Assembly: GCA_017643925.1 (NCBI GenBank)
Contig: JAEPML010000003.1
Span: 186,001 to 250,000 of the forward strand
Length of the DNA stretch: 64,000 nucleotides
Origin: Roseibium sp.
GTDB taxonomy: Bacteria; Pseudomonadota; Alphaproteobacteria; Rhizobiales; Stappiaceae
Direction of reading: 5' to 3'
Both the position numbers and the translations under genes were made by a program. Positions within the stretch are counted from its first letter, which is position 1. Every line of letters begins with the position of its first letter. Below the pieces are notes generated by a model. The model saw only the letters and a list, made by a program, of their open reading frames with translations, was not told where the DNA came from and made no database searches. Shown piece by piece: positions 36,601 to 45,434 of this stretch.

Positions 36601-37496
36601 GCAGCCTGGCACCCCGCGTTGTCATTGTGACCCGGCAATCCGAGTATCAATCGTTGCTGGCAACCCATGGCACGCGGGGACAGGCCGCCTTTTTCCTGCA
36701 GAGCCGTGACCAGCACATCGACGACGTCGAAGCTGTGCACTCTGCACTTGCGGCAGCAATCCAACAGACCAAGGCGGCTGTGCCGTCCGACTGGTCTGTC
36801 GCCAGTGTCGAGCGCGACGACCTTGACCGGTTTCTCTTCACCAGCAACGATATTGTTCTGGCGGTCGGGCAGGACGGGCTTGTCGCCAATCTCGCAAAAT
36901 ATTGCTCGGGTCAACCGGTGATCGGGGTCACGCCCGGTGCAGCCGGGTCGGAAGGAATTTTGACCACCGTTTCGACGACCGAGGTTGCCGACCTTCTGGG
37001 CCGGATCGAACGGAACGAAGCCAGGATCAACAACCGCACGATGGTCTCGGCGCAAGTGGGCACAGGGGAAACCCTTTGCGCACTCAACGAACTGTTTATC
37101 GGTCATCGAAGTCATCAATCTGCGCGCTACCTTATTCGCATTGGTAACGAGGAGGAATATCAATCGTCCTCCGGCGTGATCGTATCGACCGGAACAGGGG
37201 CAACCGGTTGGGCAAAGTCCATCATGACGGCAACCAACCAGATGTTCGACATTGATCCGACTGCGCCCAACGCGCTCTATTTTGCGCGAGAACCCTGGCC
37301 CAGCCTACATAGCGGGTGTGAACTGCGTTCAGGTTCGATCGCTCCGGGTCGGGACTTGCACCTGACCTCGCGCATCAACGATGGCGGGGTCGTGTTCGCC
37401 GACGGGATCGAACAGGACTACCTTCGCTTCGACTGGGGCCGCCGTGTGACCATATCCATTGCGCAAAAAACGCTGAACCTGGTTTCGCCTGAATAG
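36597..37496 (+). CDS. NAD(+) kinase-like protein, divergent
   Basis: 299 residues. Fold and motif order follow NAD kinases: AVGQDGLVANLA (residues 89-100, in place of the usual GGDG), VTPGAAGSEG, LNELFIGH (the NE motif), and SSGVIVSTGTGATGWAKS for the TPTGSTAY loop. The catalytic Asp of GxDG (Asp93) is kept. The N-terminus is longer than in the housekeeping enzyme. The chromosomal nadK is expected elsewhere, so this would be a second, regulated copy. Start overlaps the SPFH stop by four bases. Activity is probable but the altered glycine loop leaves room for a ligand-binding role. Confidence 0.8.
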   Translation: MSSLAPRVVIVTRQSEYQSLLATHGTRGQAAFFLQSRDQHIDDVEAVHSALAAAIQQTKAAVPSDWSVASVERDDLDRFLFTSNDIVLAVGQDGLVANLAKYCSGQPVIGVTPGAAGSEGILTTVSTTEVADLLGRIERNEARINNRTMVSAQVGTGETLCALNELFIGHRSHQSARYLIRIGNEEEYQSSSGVIVSTGTGATGWAKSIMTATNQMFDIDPTAPNALYFAREPWPSLHSGCELRSGSIAPGRDLHLTSRINDGGVVFADGIEQDYLRFDWGRRVTISIAQKTLNLVSPE

Positions 37497-37617
37497 TCTT
37501 GCTACGGCGACTTCGTCGCCAGGCAAATTGCGCACAAATGCAGACCCCGACAAACATTTGAAAAATTGAGCTATGGTCGCTCGCAACAACACGTCTGCCA
37601 CAGGGAGCCTCAAGAAG

Positions 37618-38670
37618 ATGCGATTTCTCATTCTGTCGTTGCTCGCACTGACGTGGCATACCCATGCAAGCGCCGAGATTGTTCGTTCAAACACCAAGTG
37701 GAAGGTCAAACCGGACTTCGAGAAGAGCAGCGCTGCGCGCGAATCGATCAGTGGCGCTGATTGCGCGCCGGGGAACGGCCTGTGCCTGGCTGCCAATGAC
37801 GAGAAGAACTACGCCCAGTTTTTCAAGATCGGGAAAGACAGCCTTGCCCCGGACAAGAAAGGCGTCCTCCGGCTGCTGCCGAAGAAGGTTGATGGTCAGA
37901 AGATGGACGAGATCGACGCGGAAGGCGTTGTTTTCGTTCCCGCGCAAGGCGCGAAAGAACAATCCTATTTCTATGTGACCGGCTCCCACGGCCTGTCCCG
38001 CAGCGGCGAGTTCCAGCCCTCGCGGTACACGTTGTTCCGTTTTCCGGTCAAAGAGGGTTCCGGCAAGCCGACATTCAAGTTCAGCGACAAGAAGGTCGCC
38101 CCGGAGATCGAACGCACGTTCCTGCTGGCCGAGACCATCAAGGCCAATCCCGACCTTGCCCCTTACGCGGACCAGACGCTCGATCGAAACGGTGTCACCA
38201 TCGAGGGGATCTCGGAGATGGATGGCGACATCCTCCTGGGCTTCAGAAGTCCGTGCCTGGATGAACAGGCCCTGATCCTGCGTGTGCCGGCCGACGAGCT
38301 TTTCAGGGACACACCGCCTTCGTCCACCGTCGACAAGGTCAGGCTGGGGGATAATGTCGGCATTCGTGACCTGACCAGGGTAGAGGATGGCTTTCTGATC
38401 CTCGCCGGACGCAGCGACGATCGTCGCGGTTCCGAGGACTACACCTGCGGCGAGAAAAGAAAACCGCCCTCACCCCTCCCCTCCGTCTGGTTCTGGAGTG
38501 GAAAGTCCGGCGATCAGGCAAAACCGCTTGGAACCCTGCCCGGGGTCAAGGCCACGGCAAGCGCGGAAACGCTGCTGCTCCTTGAAGACACAAAAAATGC
38601 CTACCGCGTGCTCGTCCTGTTTGACGGCGAAAAAAACGGAAAACCTGTCGAATTCATTGGCCGCAGATAG
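37618..38670 (+). CDS. Exported DUF3616-like protein
   Basis: 350 residues with a signal peptide (MRFLILSLLALTWHTHASA). The mature protein has repeated short beta motifs: DEIDAEGVVFVP, FYVTGSHGLSRSGEF, NGVTIEGISEMDGDILLGFRSP and GIRDLTRVEDGFLILAGRS, the pattern of DUF3616 proteins, thought to be beta-propellers in the periplasm. I start at ATG 37618, ten bases after AGGGAG; an in-frame ATG at 37573 adds 15 residues before the signal. It is not clearly part of the preceding operon (121-base gap). Confidence 0.8.
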   Translation: MRFLILSLLALTWHTHASAEIVRSNTKWKVKPDFEKSSAARESISGADCAPGNGLCLAANDEKNYAQFFKIGKDSLAPDKKGVLRLLPKKVDGQKMDEIDAEGVVFVPAQGAKEQSYFYVTGSHGLSRSGEFQPSRYTLFRFPVKEGSGKPTFKFSDKKVAPEIERTFLLAETIKANPDLAPYADQTLDRNGVTIEGISEMDGDILLGFRSPCLDEQALILRVPADELFRDTPPSSTVDKVRLGDNVGIRDLTRVEDGFLILAGRSDDRRGSEDYTCGEKRKPPSPLPSVWFWSGKSGDQAKPLGTLPGVKATASAETLLLLEDTKNAYRVLVLFDGEKNGKPVEFIGRR

Positions 38671-38714
38671 AAGACGTCCGGTGTCCTATAACTGATGCCG
38701 TCATTCCCTGCGAC

Positions 38715-38942
38715 ATGATGATCGTTATCGGCAACAGCTCCGCCAGGCTGCCTACACAAACCAGCGTCGATCCCTTCTTGGACAACTGGCCAATCATCGT
38801 CATAAGAGCGCTTGTCCCGTATCTAAAATCCGTCCCCCGTGTTCCCGAAATCATCACCGGCCTGATCGGTGTCAGCCTGATAGCCCTGGGCTTCAGAAAC
38901 TCGTTGCGCCGCAATGCCAGTCTGGCTGAAAGGGGCGAATGA
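38715..38942 (+). pseudogene. Short frame resembling the C-terminal tail of a TerC/DUF475-like membrane protein, probable remnant
   Basis: 75 codons from ATG 38715. The second half, VPEIITGLIGVSLIALGFRN, resembles the last helix of DUF475/TerC-type proteins, which normally follow about 300 residues of further helices; nothing upstream in any frame continues it. No ribosome-binding site is evident. It sits between the DUF3616 and PAP2 genes. It could also be a small membrane protein in its own right, or chance. Confidence 0.35.
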
Positions 38943-38953
38943 CTGATTGCAGC

Positions 38954-39631
38954 CTATGGTGTTTTCACATCGAGCGCGCTTGCAATGCGGCGACCGATGA
39001 TCAACGCGAGGACGGTGCCCGCAACAGTGTCGGAGAGCCAGTGTACGTCGCCATTGATGCCGAAAACGGTCGCCAAGGCGACCCACACGAACCAAAGCAA
39101 AGCGGCCGTTGAAAGAATCGTTCCGGGACACAGCCGGGCAATGACGATACATACGGCCCCGTTGGTCGCGGTATGGCCCGACGGCCAGCCTTCCACGATG
39201 CTCAGGAAGCCGGCCTCCAGGACCCCGAAGCGGAAAACCCGAGACCTGGCAAGCGAAGTGACAGGCTCGATAGCTTCTGGATGAATGCGCGAGGAAAATC
39301 CCTTCAGTAGTGAAACGACCAGAAGGGACAGCACGAACGCGCCAAGCGTCGCGCTTGCGAGGTTGCTGTTTCCCTTGAGGGCGAAAGCAATCGGGATCAG
39401 CATCGGCGCAATAAGACCTGCCAACATGGGAAAGGCGGACCAGGAGAGCGAGAATGCTTCATTCTGATGTCGAGCCAGGTCATTGACGGCCGCGTCCAGT
39501 CCGGTCTCGGCCAGAAAATAGGTTACGAGAGCCAGGACGGGGATGGACAGCCAGAGAAGAGGATCCTTCAACCCGTCCAGGACCGAGCCTCCAGCCCGTC
39601 GAATATCCAGGTGGTCTAACAGCGAACTCAT
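38954..39631 (-). CDS. PAP2-superfamily membrane phosphatase
   Basis: 225 residues with about six membrane helices. The acid-phosphatase motifs are partly kept: KGFSSRIHPE (for KxxxxxxRP), EGWPSGHTA (PSGH, complete) and GDVHWLSDTVAG (HxxxD; the usual preceding SR is replaced). Such enzymes dephosphorylate lipid phosphates or undecaprenyl diphosphate at the outer face of the inner membrane. I start at ATG 39631; TTG 39634 is directly before it. Minus strand, alone. Confidence 0.85.
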   Translation of the reverse strand: MSSLLDHLDIRRAGGSVLDGLKDPLLWLSIPVLALVTYFLAETGLDAAVNDLARHQNEAFSLSWSAFPMLAGLIAPMLIPIAFALKGNSNLASATLGAFVLSLLVVSLLKGFSSRIHPEAIEPVTSLARSRVFRFGVLEAGFLSIVEGWPSGHTATNGAVCIVIARLCPGTILSTAALLWFVWVALATVFGINGDVHWLSDTVAGTVLALIIGRRIASALDVKTP

Positions 39632-39803
39632 CAACTTTCTTTTCGACTGAACACATCAACCCTTCGCAGCGCGACAACAGGTGCGTCTCCGCCCCTTTAC
39701 ATTTGGTCACAAGCGCTTAGGCTCGACAACTCATGTTGAGAACCCCGCACTTTTCAAGAGGCGGCCTCACCACTCACCTCCAGACAGAATTGCGACACAC
39801 CCA

Positions 39804-40229
39804 ATGACCGAAGCCAAAAACGGCGACAAGGTAAGTCTTCACTACAAGGGGACGTTGGACGACGGCTCTGTTTTCGACAGTTCCGAAGGCCGCGACCCGC
39901 TTGAATTTACCGTCGGAGCCGGGCAAGTCATCGTTGGTCTCGACCGGGAAATCCCGGGCATGAAGGTCGGAGACGAAAAAACCATTCGCATTGAAGCCGC
40001 GGACGCCTATGGACCGCATAATCCGGACGCGAAACAAGTTGTGCCACGCGCCCAGATCCCGGACAGCATCCCTCTTGAAGCCGGCCTTCAACTGCAGGCC
40101 CAGACGCCGAACGGACCGATATCGGTCACCGTCGTGGAGTTTTCCGACGAGGAAGTGGTTCTGGATGCAAACCATCCCCTTGCCGGTAAGGCGCTGACTT
40201 TCGAAATCCAGATTACCGGCATCAATTGA
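39804..40229 (+). CDS. FKBP-type peptidyl-prolyl isomerase, SlyD-like
   Basis: 141 residues. FKBP fold with a flap insertion as in SlyD: VSLHYKGTLDDGSVFDSSEGRDPLEFTVG, EIPGMKVGDEKTIRIEA, DAYGPHNP, then the insert-in-flap region and DANHPLAGKALTFEIQI at the end. It lacks the His-rich metal-binding tail of E. coli SlyD. Cytosolic chaperone and proline isomerase. The start at ATG 39804 (MTEAKNGDK) fits the family; a longer frame upstream is not conserved-looking. Confidence 0.92.
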   Translation: MTEAKNGDKVSLHYKGTLDDGSVFDSSEGRDPLEFTVGAGQVIVGLDREIPGMKVGDEKTIRIEAADAYGPHNPDAKQVVPRAQIPDSIPLEAGLQLQAQTPNGPISVTVVEFSDEEVVLDANHPLAGKALTFEIQITGIN

Positions 40230-40484
40230 TCTGAGGGCGCACGACCGGGAGACGGGGGATCGCAACTTGTCTTTCACCGGGCGCCGGGGCGCTAACAGGT
40301 GCAAGCGGCAACCAACCCGGCAACTGTCGCATCGAGACATGTGCTCAGTAATTTCTCGCGCCCTGATTGCGCAGCCGTTCCGCAATCTTACGCAAAAAAC
40401 ACGATAAGCAATTGCAATTGCACGTGCTATCACCCTATGTAGATTGCAGGATTTCATAAGGCCCTGTCTGGAGAGCTCTGATTT

Positions 40485-41471
40485 ATGGCTGTCGACGTTG
40501 ATGCACTGGTGGATAGAAGACGCCTGAGGAGGAAAGTCACCTTCTGGCGAGTTGCCACCTTCCTCGTGATCGCGATCGCGCTCGTCGCCGGAATCTCCTA
40601 TGTCTCCGGAGTGTCAGACCTTTCGAAACGCTCTGCGCACGTCGCCCGCATCCCGATCGAAGGCGTTATCATCGAGGATCGCAAGACGCTGAAGATGATC
40701 GAAAAGATCGCCAAGTCGGAAGCGGTCAAGGGCGTAGTGATCTCAATCAACTCCCCAGGTGGCAGCACCACGGGCGGCGAGGCACTCTACGAGGCGCTGA
40801 GGGAACTGGCGGAAAAGAAGCCGGTGGTGGCTGAAATTCGCACTGTCGGCACCTCGGCCGGATACATGGTCGCCCTGTCCGCCGATCACATCGTTGCAAG
40901 ATACAATACCATTACTGGTTCCATTGGTGTCCTGTTTCAGCACGGGAACATCGAGAAGCTTCTGGACACTGTCGGTGTGAAAATGGAAGCCGTGAAGAGC
41001 GCGCCCCTGAAGGCCGAGCCGGACTTTTATTCACCGACCACCCCCGAGACCCGGGCCATGCTGGATTCAATGGTTCAGGATTCCTACAACTGGTTCGTCG
41101 GGCTTGTTGCCGAGCGCCGGGATCTTGATGCCGCAAAGGCAAAAGAACTCGCGGACGGCCGGGTTCTGACGGGACATCTTGCGCTGGATGAAAAGCTGAT
41201 CGATGCCATCGGCGGCGAGGACAAGGCCATCGACTGGCTTGAAAGTGAAAAAGGCGTCAAGGCGGACCTTCCGGTCGTTACCTGGACGACAAAAGAGAAT
41301 ATTGAGGAACTTCCCTTTTCTGCCCGCATCTCCAGAGAATTCGGAAAAGGCGTCGGATCGACGCTTCTTAATCCGATAAATGATGCTAAGGGGCTGATTC
41401 CTCGAGGCCTTACGCTTGACGGGCTCGTGTCGGTTTGGCAGGCTTCTGACGCGGCAGACAATAAACCGTAA
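40485..41471 (+). CDS. sppA: Signal peptide peptidase SppA, S49 family
   Basis: 328 residues, short bacterial form. One N-terminal membrane helix (about residues 18-44), then the serine protease domain facing the periplasm: INSPGGSTTGGEALYEAL, RTVGTSAGYMVALSAD with the catalytic Ser, TGSIGVL, and AVKSAPLKAEPDF, which holds the expected Lys of the Ser/Lys dyad. It degrades cleaved signal peptides. ihfB follows after 15 bases in the same direction, then a lapA-like gene, an order usual in Hyphomicrobiales. Confidence 0.95.
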   Translation: MAVDVDALVDRRRLRRKVTFWRVATFLVIAIALVAGISYVSGVSDLSKRSAHVARIPIEGVIIEDRKTLKMIEKIAKSEAVKGVVISINSPGGSTTGGEALYEALRELAEKKPVVAEIRTVGTSAGYMVALSADHIVARYNTITGSIGVLFQHGNIEKLLDTVGVKMEAVKSAPLKAEPDFYSPTTPETRAMLDSMVQDSYNWFVGLVAERRDLDAAKAKELADGRVLTGHLALDEKLIDAIGGEDKAIDWLESEKGVKADLPVVTWTTKENIEELPFSARISREFGKGVGSTLLNPINDAKGLIPRGLTLDGLVSVWQASDAADNKP

Positions 41472-41486
41472 ACGAGGGGGCTCTTC

Positions 41487-41783
41487 ATGATCAAATCTGA
41501 GCTAGTTCAGCACATCGCAGAGCAGAATCCGCATCTTTATCAGCGGGACGTTGAAAACATCGTCAACGCCATCTTGGACGAGGTCACTGAAGCATTGATG
41601 CGTGGCGACCGTGTCGAGCTTCGCGGGTTTGGCGCATTTTCCGTAAAAAACCGGCCAGCGCGCATCGGCCGCAATCCGCGTACCGGGCAGAAGGTTGAAG
41701 TGGATGAAAAGTTCGTTCCCTTCTTCAAAACCGGCAAGGAAATGCGTATACGACTGAATGATGGTGTGGACCACGGCGAATAA
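41487..41783 (+). CDS. ihfB: Integration host factor subunit beta
   Basis: 98 residues. DNA-bending protein of the HU/IHF family with the DNA-binding arm [21 protein letters not shown] and the N-terminal [17 protein letters not shown]. It pairs with IHF-alpha. The frame starts 15 bases after the sppA stop with GAGGGG upstream. The C-terminal [19 protein letters not shown] is typical of the beta subunit. Confidence 0.96.
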   Translation: MIKSELVQHIAEQNPHLYQRDVENIVNAILDEVTEALMRGDRVELRGFGAFSVKNRPARIGRNPRTGQKVEVDEKFVPFFKTGKEMRIRLNDGVDHGE

Positions 41784-41848
41784 GTCGTTGACCTCCGGCT
41801 GGCCCATCCCACATTGACATCTGAGTTTGAAAACTTTGGGAGACAGCA

Positions 41849-42214
41849 GTGAGCCGTTTCATCAAGAACGTGTTTTTGTTCGCAGTCGCGGTGGTCCTGG
41901 TTTCCTTGGCGGTGACGAACAGGCATACGGTTTCGCTGTCCCTGAACCCGTTTGATGCGCAAGATCCGCGCCTCACGGTCACAGAAGTGCCCCTGTTCTG
42001 GATCATCTTTGCCAGCTTGTGTGTCGGCATCGTTGTCGGTGGCGTTGGCGCCTGGGCCAAACAGGGCCGCTGGCGCAAGGAAGCGCGCATGAAACGCCGT
42101 GAAGCGGACATGTGGCACAAGGAAGCCGATCAGCTCCGTGAAATGAACACGGCTGCGCAACCCGTTGCGGGGCAAAAAGGACTGACCGGACCCGATTCCC
42201 GTTCGGCTGCCTGA
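41849..42214 (+). CDS. LapA-like (DUF1049) inner-membrane protein
   Basis: 121 residues. Two membrane helices (about residues 6-27 and 50-72) with a short periplasmic loop and a charged cytosolic tail, the layout of LapA/YciS, which works in control of lipopolysaccharide assembly in E. coli. Third gene of the sppA-ihfB run. Confidence 0.88.
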   Translation: MSRFIKNVFLFAVAVVLVSLAVTNRHTVSLSLNPFDAQDPRLTVTEVPLFWIIFASLCVGIVVGGVGAWAKQGRWRKEARMKRREADMWHKEADQLREMNTAAQPVAGQKGLTGPDSRSAA

Positions 42215-42225
42215 CCAAGCAAACC

Positions 42226-43134
42226 ATGCGAATTATTTCAAGCGACGAAATCGATGCCTGTCTGGAAGACAGGGCCGTGCTTGAAACACTACGAAAAGCC
42301 TATCGTTCCAACACGGTAACACCAGCAACGTCCAGCTTGGACATTGAGCGCGTCGGTTCGTCGTCCGGACATTTTTCCTTTCAACCGGCCTGGACGGATT
42401 TTGCCGCACAGGGAGACATCAGCCGCGGATATATCGGCTGCTCGCTCGCCCTGACGCTACCGGAACAAAAAAACCTGACTTCAAATCTCTATGTCCTCTT
42501 CTCCGGATCGGGAGGTCATCCGATCGCGCTGCTGGACGGCATGCGCCTTGGTGTCTGGCGGTCGGCCGGTCTCCATGCCCTTGCCGCATCCTATCTGTCT
42601 CGCGAAGACACCTCACGCCTGCTGGTCATCGGCGAAGATCCACGTCTGCCGAGGGTCCTGTCCACCTATGCCAGCGTCCGAAACTTCACCTCGATCCTGT
42701 TGGCCGGAACCTCCGAAGAAACACGGAAACGTATTGCGGGACTTCCCGCGCTCGGGAATGTGCAACTGGGTGTCACAGACGAAATTCATGCTGCCCAGGA
42801 AGGCGCTGACATGATCTGCATTGCAGGTCCGCAGAGCGAAACCGGAACACACCATGCGTTGACTTACCTTGACCCCCCGTCCGGTTGTCACGTCGATGTG
42901 CTTGATCCGTCTGCCCCCCTGCCAACAGATCTCCTGGAGGAAGCCCGGCTGTTTTCCTCGGACCTATCTTCCCCGCCAAACCCGGAACTCGAGTTCGCAG
43001 CGGATCTTTATGAACTGGCCCAGGGCAGCAAGGCCGGGCGTCGCTACTACGGCCAGAGAACGCTGTTCCTTCCCGGTCCCAGAACCGGTCTCGCGGACCA
43101 TGCCCTTTCAGCACACATTTTTTTGAGATCCTGA
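42226..43134 (+). CDS. Ornithine cyclodeaminase/mu-crystallin family protein
   Basis: 302 residues. The family's NAD-binding fold is recognisable: LYVLFSGSGGHPIALLDGMRLGVWRSAGLHALAA-type core (residues about 85-125) and a weak Rossmann segment LLVIGEDPRLPRVLSTY. Members are ornithine cyclodeaminases, ketimine reductases or delta-pyrroline reductases; this one is diverged and its substrate is unclear. It begins 12 bases after lapA, so it is likely cotranscribed. Confidence 0.8.
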   Translation: MRIISSDEIDACLEDRAVLETLRKAYRSNTVTPATSSLDIERVGSSSGHFSFQPAWTDFAAQGDISRGYIGCSLALTLPEQKNLTSNLYVLFSGSGGHPIALLDGMRLGVWRSAGLHALAASYLSREDTSRLLVIGEDPRLPRVLSTYASVRNFTSILLAGTSEETRKRIAGLPALGNVQLGVTDEIHAAQEGADMICIAGPQSETGTHHALTYLDPPSGCHVDVLDPSAPLPTDLLEEARLFSSDLSSPPNPELEFAADLYELAQGSKAGRRYYGQRTLFLPGPRTGLADHALSAHIFLRS

Positions 43135-43276
43135 CCTCTGGAACGTTACCTCCCAGGCACCACATTCCTAGACAGCAGGGGATCTTTTGGAAGGCAATCA
43201 CCCGTAAGGGGGCTGTCCGGACGTCATGCGTCGACGGACTCACCTTCCCAATCGTCGGTTTGCAAAGGAGCAGGAC

Positions 43277-43369
43277 ATGCTGACGACATTTGCCTATTCG
43301 GCAAGCCTACCGGCAATCGCGCTCGGGCTGATCTACTATGTTTCAGTTTCCTGGGGCCTTGTCTTTTGA
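43277..43369 (+). CDS. 30-residue hydrophobic micro-protein
   Basis: ATG 43277 to TGA 43369, 30 codons. AAGGAG lies six bases before the ATG, as good a ribosome-binding site as any in the window. The product begins MLTTFAYSASLPAIALG and continues with IYYVSVSWGLVF, a single membrane helix with no charged residue. A strong bidirectional terminator follows 61 bases later. It lies in the gap between the cyclodeaminase-like gene and a VOC gene. No homologue is known to me. Confidence 0.6.
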   Translation: MLTTFAYSASLPAIALGLIYYVSVSWGLVF

Positions 43370-43424
43370 GGCTGTTTCAGATGCACAGGGTCTCCGGATC
43401 ATTCTGATCCGACCCCGTAAAGAA

Positions 43425-43462
43425 GCAAAAAAGCCGGTTCCTCAGGAACCGGCTTCTGTTTT
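43425..43462. terminator. Bidirectional rho-independent terminator
   Basis: AAGCCGGTTCC and GGAACCGGCTT pair perfectly (43431-43455, 3-base loop). The plus strand continues CTG then TTTTTT; the minus strand continues with TTTT after the stem. It ends the plus-strand micro-protein transcript and the minus-strand VOC gene. Confidence 0.92.
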
Positions 43463-43478
43463 TTGTTTCCTGGTTTGT

Positions 43479-43865
43479 CTATCCGGCCTGTTCTGCCGGT
43501 GTCATCCAGCCAATGGCTGCCCCGCTGGCATCTTTCAGTATCGCAATTCGTCCGACGCCCGGGACATCGAATGGCGGACGCATGATTTCACCACCATGGG
43601 CCTTAGCGAGTTCGAGACGTTCGTCCACGTTGTCAACCGCGATATAGGCGAACCAGTGTTCCGGCACGCCGTCGAAATGCGGCTCGTCCATCGGGAAAAA
43701 GCCCGCAACCGGTTTGTCTCCCAGAGTTGCGAGAACGTAGGTCGCGCCGTTTTCCATCGGCATTTCGGAAAACGTCCAGCCAAGCGACTTGCCGTAAAAC
43801 GCCTTTGCCTTTTCGGCATCCCGCGTCATCAATTCGTTCCAATAGAAAATCCCGTGCTCAGCCAT
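43479..43865 (-). CDS. VOC family protein (glyoxalase-like)
   Basis: 128 residues. Begins MAEHGIFYWNELMTRDAEKAKAFYGKSLGW and ends GRIAILKDASGAAIGWM, the repeated beta-alpha-beta-beta-beta units of the VOC fold, of the subgroup seen in many small hydrolase- or glyoxalase-like proteins. I use the ATG at 43865, with GGAGG six bases upstream; a GTG at 43877 overlaps that site. The function is unknown. Confidence 0.88.
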   Translation of the reverse strand: MAEHGIFYWNELMTRDAEKAKAFYGKSLGWTFSEMPMENGATYVLATLGDKPVAGFFPMDEPHFDGVPEHWFAYIAVDNVDERLELAKAHGGEIMRPPFDVPGVGRIAILKDASGAAIGWMTPAEQAG

Positions 43866-43962
43866 ATCGGCCTCCACTTGTCAATTTTTCCAATGGAGAG
43901 ATGGTAACCGGAACAGCATTGCATTGCCATGACTACGGCTTGCGCCGATACTGCCCGTCAGC

Positions 43963-44580
43963 CTAACCCCGGGTCTCCGATCTGTCCCGGTAGCCTGGAA
44001 GCGACCAATCCCGCAAAATGGCACCACCACGCAAGACCAGGGCCAGAGAGCCGGCAACGGCAGCAGCCAACCATTGCGGTGTTCCAACCAGTGACAGGAG
44101 GACAAAGCTGCCGGCACCTGCAAAAGCTGCGCTGACATAGATTTCCGACTTCACGATTGACGGAGGCTCTCGCGCGATCGTGTCTCTCAGGATGCCACCG
44201 AAGGTCGCCGTGGCAACGCCCATGAGAATGGCCACGAAGACCGTGTCCCCGACGGAGACCGCTTTCGCGGCCCCCATGACCGAGTAAGCCGAAATTCCGA
44301 TGGCATCGGCCCATCTGAGAGGCTTGTTCAGTTTTTCAACCCAATGGGCGAAGAACCAGAGGAAGATGCAGACAACCAGGCAAACGACCAGATAGCCCTC
44401 GTCCTCGACCCAGAAAACCGGCACGCCGAGCAGAAGGTCCCGCAGCGTACCGCCCCCTATTCCGGTCAGGGTCGCAAAAAAAAGAAACGCGATGAAGTCG
44501 AGCTGCTTGCGTGAGGCGACGATGCCGCCGGTGATGGCAAAAACCGCAACACCGAGATAATCCAGCATCTGGAACAGCAT
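43963..44580 (-). CDS. Trimeric intracellular cation channel (TRIC/UPF0126) family protein
   Basis: 205 residues, seven membrane helices in two homologous halves. DYLGVAVFAITGGIVASRKQLD and GGGTLRDLLLG recur in altered form as DAIGISAYSVMGAAKAVS and GGILRDTIARE, the TRIC signature. Prokaryotic members conduct monovalent cations. I start at ATG 44580; a TTG at 44592 adds four residues. It follows grpE on the same strand but a terminator intervenes. Confidence 0.93.
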   Translation of the reverse strand: MLFQMLDYLGVAVFAITGGIVASRKQLDFIAFLFFATLTGIGGGTLRDLLLGVPVFWVEDEGYLVVCLVVCIFLWFFAHWVEKLNKPLRWADAIGISAYSVMGAAKAVSVGDTVFVAILMGVATATFGGILRDTIAREPPSIVKSEIYVSAAFAGAGSFVLLSLVGTPQWLAAAVAGSLALVLRGGAILRDWSLPGYRDRSETRG

Positions 44581-44590
44581 GACATCCCCC

Positions 44591-44626
44591 AAACAAAAAG
44601 CCGCTCCGGCAAGTCGCGGAACGGCT
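44591..44626 (-). terminator. Terminator of grpE
   Basis: On the minus strand AGCCGTTCCG and CGGAGCGGCT form a stem with one mismatch (44599-44626), followed by TTTTTGTTT. It starts 29 bases after the grpE stop. Confidence 0.8.
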
Positions 44627-44654
44627 CTCCAGTAAATATGAGTTCAGGTTGGGG

Positions 44655-45287
44655 TCAAGCGCTCTTGTCGATCGTCTGACCCGCTTCGCCTGCAGCATCG
44701 GACGGTGCCTGGGCAACGTCTTTCGGGCCACCCTTGGAAACACCAACCATGGCAGGACGCAACACACGCTCGCCAATGACGTAACCAGCCTGAACGACCT
44801 GAACAACCGTGTTATTCGGCACTTCCGTGTTCGGAACTTCGAACATTGCCTGATGGAAATTCGGATCGAACTTCTGCCCTTCGGGGTTCAGTTTCTTGAC
44901 ACCGTTCTTTTCCAGCTGATTGAGCAGATCGCGTTCGATCATCTCAACGCCTTCAATCAGGGAAGCAATGCCGGCATCCGCGTTTTTCCGATCGTCTTCA
45001 GGCAGGGCGTCAAGCGCCCGGCGAAGATTGTCGGATACCGTCAGCATGTCGCGCGCGAAGCTGGAAACCGCGTATTGGCGCGCGTCCTTGACTTCCTTTT
45101 CGGTGCGACGGCGCAGATTTTCCATCTCCGCCATGGCCCGCAATGCGCGATCTTTCAGATCGGCGTTCTCGGTTGCCAGAACTTCAACGGGATCAATCTC
45201 TGCGGCCGCGGCTTCTGCCTGCTCGGCAGCGGCATCTGCGGACTGTTCGGTTGCCTGATCTTCCGGCTTTTTGTTTTCGTCACTCAT
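44655..45287 (-). CDS. grpE: Nucleotide exchange factor GrpE
   Basis: 210 residues. Opens the nucleotide site of DnaK in the heat-shock chaperone cycle. A low-complexity acidic N-terminus (Ala/Glu/Gln) leads to the long coiled coil ([23 protein letters not shown]) and the beta domain with [42 protein letters not shown] start at ATG 45287 (MSDENKK). The dnaK gene is not in the window. Confidence 0.96.
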   Translation of the reverse strand: MSDENKKPEDQATEQSADAAAEQAEAAAAEIDPVEVLATENADLKDRALRAMAEMENLRRRTEKEVKDARQYAVSSFARDMLTVSDNLRRALDALPEDDRKNADAGIASLIEGVEMIERDLLNQLEKNGVKKLNPEGQKFDPNFHQAMFEVPNTEVPNNTVVQVVQAGYVIGERVLRPAMVGVSKGGPKDVAQAPSDAAGEAGQTIDKSA

Positions 45288-45434
45288 GGGTGGTCCGTAT
45301 CGCTCAAACTCTTTGCGGACGCTTATAAGACCGCTTGACGGGAATTTCAAAGAAGTTCGGCGGACAGGCTTGCGCTTATCCGCCGTATCTTCGTTTTTGC
45401 TATGCGGCTGGTGCCGCAGCTGGAACCTTCAGGT

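Noticed and set aside
40408..40421. GCAATTGCAATTGC palindrome before sppA
   Set aside because: Simple alternating repeat of a short palindrome, 63 bases before the start; no regulator link and likely chance.
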